Origin: Oerskovia paurometabola | GTDB taxonomy: Bacteria; Actinomycetota; Actinomycetes; Actinomycetales; Cellulomonadaceae | DNA: 64,000 nt | Assembly: GCF_016907365.1 (NCBI RefSeq) | Contig: NZ_JAFBBV010000001.1 | Location: 2,294,001 to 2,358,000, forward strand | Reading direction: 5' to 3' | Shown: in pieces, positions 59,481-64,000 of the stretch | Position numbering within the stretch: the first letter of the stretch is position 1 | How the letters are laid out: each line of letters starts with the position of its first letter | Position numbers and translations under genes: made by a program | The notes under the pieces: model-generated | Database searches by the model: none | Told to the model about the DNA's origin: nothing | The model's input: the letters and a program-made list of their open reading frames with translations, nothing else

Positions 59481-59514
59481 CTTGTCCAAGGTTATGGCAT
59501 GATCCTTGGACAAG
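59481..59514. promoter_or_regulatory. Inverted repeat before Fic gene 2, overlapping its ribosome-binding site
   Basis: CTTGTCCAAGG (59481-59491) and CCTTGGACAAG (59504-59514) are perfect 11-bp inverted repeats 12 nt apart. The right arm overlaps the AAGGAGG Shine-Dalgarno (59512-59518). It can work as a DNA operator or, if transcribed, as a hairpin that hides the ribosome-binding site. Confidence 0.65.
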
Positions 59515-59524
59515 GAGGTTGCCC

Positions 59525-60766
59525 ATGCAAGGAACCAACGAGTCGCCGCTTCCCCCGGCGGGCAGCACCTGGCCCTCGATCGCGTTCGAGGAGCACCCGT
59601 GGCGACTGTACGCCGACTCTCCCGTCTCTCGACGTCAACGAGAGCTGCACGCAGGGCCGTACCGGTCGGCGCTCACCCCGGAGATCGCGGGCCGCGAGGT
59701 TCCGCTGCCTGCGTCTCTCGTCGCAGAGTGCGAGGATGCCGCCACCGAGGTCGCCCGCTTCGACGTCGAGATGGACACGGTCCTCGGCGCCGGCGAGCTC
59801 GCGCCGCTGCGCAGCGTCCTGCTCCGTAGCGAGTCGGCCGCCTCCTCCCAGATCGAGAACCTGACGGTCGGGGCACGACAGCTCGCACTGGCGGAGATCG
59901 GTGGGGACGCCTCCCGCAACGCGACGACCGTCGCCGGCAACGTCCACGCCATGCAGGCGGCGATCGACCTGGCGGACCAGCTGGACGGCGACGCGATCCT
60001 GGCCGTCCACCGTGCGCTCATGGGCGAGCGCGATCTCACGGCCGGTCGATGGAGACGGGAGCAGGTCTGGGTCGGCGGGACGTCCGCCGGTCCTCACCTC
60101 GCCGAGTTCGTCGCGATCCACCACGAACGGATCCCTGCCGCGATCGAGGACCTGGTCGCCTTCGCACGCCGCACCGACCTCCCGGTCCTCGCGCACGCGG
60201 CGATCACCCACGCCCAGTTCGAGACCATCCACCCGTTCACGGACGGCAACGGAAGGTCTGGCCGAGCACTCGTCCACGCGATGCTCCGTCACGCCGGGCT
60301 CACGCGCCGGGTCACCGTGCCGGTCTCCGCCGGGCTCCTCGTCGACACCGACGCCTACGTCGACGCCCTGACGGCCTTCCGTCGCGGGGACGTCGTCCCC
60401 ATCGTCCACCAGGTCAACGAGGCAGCGCTCGTCGCCGTCGGGAACGGCAGGGCCCTGGCCGCCGACCTGTCGCTCGTTCGTCAGGAATGGACCGCACGGC
60501 TCGACGCCCGTCGGGGCGCAGCGGCATGGCGGGCGATCGACGTCGTCCTCGGGCAGCCTGTCGTCACGGTCTCCTTCCTTGCCGACGCGCTCGGCGTGAG
60601 CCTGCCCGCAGCGCAGGGGGCGATCGACCGACTCGTCGGCGCGGGCGCCCTGACCGCGACCGACCCACGCCGACGCCGCGGCCGGACCTGGCAGGCGACC
60701 GAGGTGCTGGCCGCCCTCGACGCGTTCGCGGCTCGCGCAGGTCGGCGACGCGTCGCGGGATCCTGA
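59525..60766 (+). CDS. Fic family protein with C-terminal winged helix (2)
   Basis: A 413-aa AMP-transferase-type protein. The N-terminal inhibitory motif is intact (SSQIENLTVGA, S-x-x-x-E-N), and the core is HPFTDGNGRSGR (about residue 239). A C-terminal winged helix has VSFLADALGVSLPAAQGAID and RGRTWQATEVLAALD. It is clearly paralogous to the protein at 39029 but not a recent copy. The ATG at 59525 follows AAGGAGG, which is embedded in the inverted repeat. It lies 103 nt upstream of the recombinase gene. Confidence 0.9.
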   Translation: MQGTNESPLPPAGSTWPSIAFEEHPWRLYADSPVSRRQRELHAGPYRSALTPEIAGREVPLPASLVAECEDAATEVARFDVEMDTVLGAGELAPLRSVLLRSESAASSQIENLTVGARQLALAEIGGDASRNATTVAGNVHAMQAAIDLADQLDGDAILAVHRALMGERDLTAGRWRREQVWVGGTSAGPHLAEFVAIHHERIPAAIEDLVAFARRTDLPVLAHAAITHAQFETIHPFTDGNGRSGRALVHAMLRHAGLTRRVTVPVSAGLLVDTDAYVDALTAFRRGDVVPIVHQVNEAALVAVGNGRALAADLSLVRQEWTARLDARRGAAAWRAIDVVLGQPVVTVSFLADALGVSLPAAQGAIDRLVGAGALTATDPRRRRGRTWQATEVLAALDAFAARAGRRRVAGS

Positions 60767-60829
60767 GCCCCGCGGGGGCGAGGTGTCCGAATGGTCGCCG
60801 ATGCGACGGATCGCGGTACCGTTCGTGCT

Positions 60830-60883
60830 GTGAGGAACCAGGCAGACCGCGCACAGTGGACGGATCGCCATGGCGACCGTTGA
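60830..60883 (+). other. Possible leaderless 17-aa upstream ORF overlapping the integrase start
   Basis: A GTG at 60830 lies 7 nt after TACCGT (60817-60822). It opens 17 codons whose stop (60881-60883) is inside the recombinase gene, which starts at 60870. Translation of the short ORF would run through the integrase start region. It may be coincidence. No codon bias can be judged at this length. Confidence 0.25.
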
Positions 60884-61955
60884 GGCGTACGAGACGACCG
60901 CCGGGCGACGGTACATGGTTCGCTACCGCACCCCGGAGCGCAAGCAGACCAAGAAGCGCGGCTTCAAGACCAAGCGCAGCGCCGAGGCCTTCGCGTCCTC
61001 GCTCGAGGTGTCCATCCTGCGCGGCGAGTTCATCGACCCGACCGCGGCCCGCTCGACCGTGCTGGAGCTCGGGGGAGCGTGGCTCGGGCGGCAGACCCAT
61101 CTCAAGCCCTCGACGGCCCGGGCGATCGAGAGCTCGTGGCGGCTGCACGTCACGCCGCGGTGGGGGAGCGTGCCCGTCGCGGAGATCCGGCGCACCGCGG
61201 TGCAGGCCTGGGTCTCCGACCTGAGCGCCACGTACAGCGCCACGACGGTCGCGCGCGCGCACGGCGCCCTGGCCTCGCTGCTCGACGACGCGGTCGACGA
61301 CCGCCGCATCCTCACCAACCCGGCCCGCGGCGTCAACCTGCCCCGCAAGGTACGACGCGAGCACACCTACCTCGACCACCAGCAGGTCGCCGCGCTCGCC
61401 GCCGCAGCCGGTCGGCACGAGACCCTCGTCCTGGTCCTCGCCTACTGCGGGCTGCGTTGGGGCGAGGCCGCGGGGCTTCGCGTCCGCGACCTCGACATGC
61501 TCCGCCAGCGGTTGCGCATCAACCAGAACGCGGTCGAGGTCGGTTCCGAGATCGTCGTCGGGACGCCCAAGACCCACGAGCGGCGCTCCGTCCCGTTCCC
61601 CGCCTTCCTCTCGTTGCACCTCGCCGCGGCGTGCGAGGGCAAGGCGCGCGACGACGTCGTCTTCCACGGCGACCGCGGCACCTACCTCAAGCGCTCCAAG
61701 TCGGGGACGGGCTGGTTCTCCCGCGCGGCCCGTGACGCGGGCATCGACGACCACCTCACCCCGCACGACCTCCGCCACAGCGCCGCGAGCCTCGCGGTGT
61801 CCGCGGGGGCGAACGTCAAGGCCGTCCAGCGCATGCTGGGACATGCCTCCGCGAGCATGACGCTCGACGTCTACGCAGACCTCTTCGAGAAGGATCTCGA
61901 CGGCGTCGCGGTCGCCCTGGAGACGGCTCGACTCCGCGCGGTCTCGCGCGGCTAG
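60870..61955 (+). CDS. Site-specific tyrosine recombinase (integrase)
   Basis: A 361-aa phage/ICE-type integrase. The N-terminal arm-binding domain has VRYRTPERKQTKKRGFKTKR, a SAM-like core-binding domain spans about 65-155, and the catalytic domain has all key residues: Arg near 195 in GLRWGEA, HxxR near 299-302 in TPHDLRHS, LGHAS near 323, and the nucleophile Tyr near 334 in TLDVYADL. It should be active. No excisionase, phage or conjugation genes follow, and no tRNA attachment site is seen, so the element is either very small or decayed. Confidence 0.92.
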   Translation: MATVEAYETTAGRRYMVRYRTPERKQTKKRGFKTKRSAEAFASSLEVSILRGEFIDPTAARSTVLELGGAWLGRQTHLKPSTARAIESSWRLHVTPRWGSVPVAEIRRTAVQAWVSDLSATYSATTVARAHGALASLLDDAVDDRRILTNPARGVNLPRKVRREHTYLDHQQVAALAAAAGRHETLVLVLAYCGLRWGEAAGLRVRDLDMLRQRLRINQNAVEVGSEIVVGTPKTHERRSVPFPAFLSLHLAAACEGKARDDVVFHGDRGTYLKRSKSGTGWFSRAARDAGIDDHLTPHDLRHSAASLAVSAGANVKAVQRMLGHASASMTLDVYADLFEKDLDGVAVALETARLRAVSRG

Positions 61956-62005
61956 TGCCCGGCGTGTGCCCACGGGGTCTCTCCGGGACACAGGCGGGCG
62001 CCAGG

Positions 62006-62075
62006 AACCGTTGATATCGCAACGGTTCGCGGGGGAGCCGTAGGCGGTGCCCCGTGGGTCTAGAACTCACGGGGC
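62006..62075 (+). terminator. Two hairpins after the integrase gene
   Basis: GAACCGTTG (62006-62014) pairs with CAACGGTTC (62021-62029). GCCCCGTGGGT (62049-62059) pairs with ACTCACGGGGC (62065-62075) with one G-T pair. They lie in the 355-nt gap before the DUF1905 gene. They are probably terminators, though tandem hairpins beside an integrase could also be part of an attachment site. The rest of the gap holds only a possible -10 (TAGAGT, 62252-62257). Confidence 0.5.
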
Positions 62076-62310
62076 GGCCACCTCTTGGGCGCGAAACGGA
62101 CATCTCCGACCGACTCACCATGTGCGGCGCGATGCCCGAGATGTGACGGGAGCGAAACTGGCTTCGCCGCTCTCAGGGCTTCCTGGAGAAGTCTGTCGAC
62201 ATCAAGAGACTTTGCCCCGGCGGGGACGGTCCGGCACTGGACGGCACTCGGTAGAGTCGGACGACGCAGGGCGGCACGCACGGTGCTGTCGACGACGAGG
62301 AGGTCACGTA

Positions 62311-62598
62311 GTGAGCACGAGTCCAGGTCCGATGCACGTCACGTTCTCCGCGCCGATCGGGGTGACGGTGCGCGACGACGTGTGGTCGTGCGTCGAGGTG
62401 CCCAACTCGGTCGAGCTGCTCGGAACGGGGAAGTCCGTCCGTGTGGTCGCGACCGTGGACGGCCACGACCTGACGGCCGGACTCATGCCGACCGGGTCGG
62501 GTGGCCACATGCTCTCGATCAGCGCAAAGCTCCGCAAGAAGCTCGGCAAGGACATCGGGGACGCGGTGACCGTCCACCTGTCCGAAAGGCTGACCTGA
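62311..62598 (+). CDS. DUF1905 domain protein
   Basis: A 95-aa small beta-barrel protein. VTFSAPIGVTVRDDVWSCVE, VRVVATVDGHDLTAGLMPTG and LRKKLGKDIGDAVTVHLSER match the DUF1905 pattern. The function is unknown; members often stand alone or precede a YdeI-type helical domain, which is absent here. The GTG at 62311 has GAGGAGG upstream. Confidence 0.8.
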   Translation: MSTSPGPMHVTFSAPIGVTVRDDVWSCVEVPNSVELLGTGKSVRVVATVDGHDLTAGLMPTGSGGHMLSISAKLRKKLGKDIGDAVTVHLSERLT

Positions 62599-62681
62599 CC
62601 TCCGGTTGACGTGCTTGCGCATTCCGGACGCGTGGCGCGAAAAGCACCACGTACCCGGAGAGCGGAATTGTCGTCGAGGTT

Positions 62682-63632
62682 TCAGCCCCAGAACGCGGTC
62701 AGTCGATCGCCCAAGCCCAGGCCCTGCTCGTACCCGGTTCGAGCGGCCGTCGGGCGGAGCGAGACATCCATCGCGTCGGCACCGAACAGGTGCTCGGAGC
62801 CTTCGTCCGGGACGATCGTCACGACCTCGCTGCCACCGGCGCGGAGCTCGTCGGCCTGCGCAGCCAGCTGCAGGCCCCAGGTTGGCGGGGTGAGTGACCG
62901 ACCACCGAAGGGCGACAGCACGAGCACCCGCCCGTGCCCCTCGGCGAGGTCGGCGTTCTCATTGCGCCGGTAGCCGCCGTCGATGTACCGGCGGCCGGCG
63001 ATCTGGTAGGGGAGGCCGCTCGAACAGCTCGCCGCGACGGCGTCCACCAGGTCGATCCCGCTGTCGCGGTCGAAGACGACCGGGTCGCCGGTCTCGGCGT
63101 CGACGGCCGTGAGCAGGACCCGTCGCAGCGGCCAGTCCTGACCGGGCAGTCGTGACGCGACCGTGGTCCGCCACCGGTCCTGCCAGGAACCGTCCGACGT
63201 CGCCTCCCGCGCGAGCGCTGCGCCACCGACTCGTTTCCGCAGGTCAGCCGGGTCATGTGCCGAGGCGATGAGGGCGCGCATCCGCTCGAGGTGGTCGACG
63301 ACCTGCCTGTTCGAGCCCCTGTCCCGGTTGGCTCCTCCCGGAGCGCGTCGCTCCGGAGGGGCGGCGGCAAGGACGGCGGCCAGCAGGTCGGCCGGGGTCG
63401 CGCCCGACAGCTGGGCAGCGGCGGTCGAGCCGGCCGACGTCCCGACGGTCAGGTCGGGGGCGGTCACGTCCACGCCGGCTTCGAACAGACCGGCGACGAC
63501 GCCGATCAGCCAGGCGTTGCCGGTCGAACCGCCACCACCGAGGACCAGGGCTCGTTCGCCGACAACGCGCCCCGGCAGGCCAGGGGCGGACGTCGCGGGG
63601 GAGTGCGAGGAAGAAGAGGGTGAGGTGTTCAT
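62682..63632 (-). CDS. Patatin-like phospholipase
   Basis: A 316-aa acyl hydrolase with the Ser-Asp dyad. The oxyanion loop is LVLGGGGSTGNAW (near residue 30), the nucleophile Ser near 66 is in VGTSAGSTAA, and the Asp near 218 is in YIDGGYRRNEN. There is no signal peptide, so it is cytosolic. It probably cleaves a phospholipid or neutral lipid. The first 20 residues are Ser/Pro-rich. The start at 63632 is the first ATG; AAAGG lies upstream. It is convergent with the DUF1905 gene. Confidence 0.87.
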   Translation of the reverse strand: MNTSPSSSSHSPATSAPGLPGRVVGERALVLGGGGSTGNAWLIGVVAGLFEAGVDVTAPDLTVGTSAGSTAAAQLSGATPADLLAAVLAAAPPERRAPGGANRDRGSNRQVVDHLERMRALIASAHDPADLRKRVGGAALAREATSDGSWQDRWRTTVASRLPGQDWPLRRVLLTAVDAETGDPVVFDRDSGIDLVDAVAASCSSGLPYQIAGRRYIDGGYRRNENADLAEGHGRVLVLSPFGGRSLTPPTWGLQLAAQADELRAGGSEVVTIVPDEGSEHLFGADAMDVSLRPTAARTGYEQGLGLGDRLTAFWG

Positions 63633-64000
63633 AGGAGTCGCCTTTCGCGAAGTGTCTGGCGAGCGCTCCCGGTGGCGACTATCGCAGTCGCGCGATCGTG
63701 GGCTGCGGGGGAGCGCCCGGTACGGATGCTGCGTTCACGGGTCTCACCTCCTCGACGGTTCACGATCACTGCGACGCTAGCACGACACCTCCGCACGCGA
63801 CCAAGGGATTTTGCCCCGGATTCCTCGGTGACATTCTTCTGCGTTCCTCGAATCGCTCGGAGAAATCCGAGGACGGGAATCTCCCCGCACGGAGAATCGG
63901 TCGCTGCGTCACCCCGGCCGGGATCGAGCAGATTTGGAGAAGCGCACGCCCGCGTCCCTCAGTAGCGTCGAACCTGACGGCAGACACTCCACGAAGGGGA
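63633..64000. other. Intergenic tail of the window
   Basis: 368 nt with lower GC than the rest. TCCTCGG and CCGAGGA repeats near 63816-63875 can pair. A TAGCGT box (63963-63968) and a final AAGGGGA suggest the promoter and ribosome-binding site of a rightward gene that begins just past the window. I see no convincing gene in it. Confidence 0.4.

Noticed and set aside
60870..63632. Prophage or integrative element
   Set aside because: Only an integrase is present. There are no structural, replication, relaxase or excision genes, and no tRNA or repeated att site was seen.

Overview
The window is very GC-rich (roughly three quarters G+C), with strong third-position G/C bias, dense coding, many GTG starts, RbpA, PafB/PafC and Amt/MgtE-type housekeeping genes. 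This points to a high-GC Gram-positive actinobacterium, most likely Micrococcales near Cellulomonas/Cellulosimicrobium/Isoptericola. That placement is inferred from gene content and style, not from a search. About 55 protein genes are supported. No rRNA operon, standard tRNA, insertion sequence or CRISPR array is visible.

Layout. 1-8 kb: a rifamycin-type helR (cut by the window edge) behind a perfect rifamycin-associated element, a UvrA-like ABC protein, and a translationally coupled tryptophan-to-anthranilate operon (kynA, amidohydrolase, kynU). 8-12 kb: tetR-corA opposite a CocE-type hydrolase, sharing one palindrome that supplies both -35 boxes. 12-26 kb: ketoacyl synthase, two DHFR-fold proteins, YidC/DUF6412, an ammonium channel with a PII-like tail, HrpB, MgtE, a CAP-domain surface protein, a SulP transporter, and a GAP protein coupled to Fur. 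26.8-27.7 kb: a roughly 300-nt region with two cloverleaf folds ahead of an HNH nuclease gene. 28-35 kb: MFS-ArsR, two ANTAR regulators, CBS, SDR and GMC oxidoreductase genes.

35.0-35.13 kb holds three perfect LexA-type boxes at an exact 44-bp pitch between two convergent gene ends. 35-41 kb: EEP nuclease, YciO-like protein, UDP-glucose pyrophosphorylase, YigZ, Fic protein 1 and a recombinase-like gene. 41.7-47.1 kb: a leftward MoxR-DUF58-DUF4129-DUF3866 operon. 47.1-54.9 kb: pafB-pafC-small protein-tatA-tatC-lipid kinase-helY, the conserved actinobacterial order. 55-59 kb: amidohydrolase, a candidate small RNA, lnt and rbpA with a sigma-R-type promoter. 59.5-64 kb: a second Fic protein with its own inverted repeat, an intact tyrosine recombinase, DUF1905 and patatin genes.

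Common themes are RNA-polymerase and stress control (HelR, RbpA, PafBC, LexA boxes, ANTAR proteins), small autoregulated modules, and frequent leaderless starts (a TANNNT box 5-8 nt before the start codon). The strongest leads are the cloverleaf RNA with HNH gene, the triple SOS-box array, the RAE-helR unit, the repeat-flanked Fic genes, the Amt-PII-like fusion and the orphan promoter-terminator pair before lnt.
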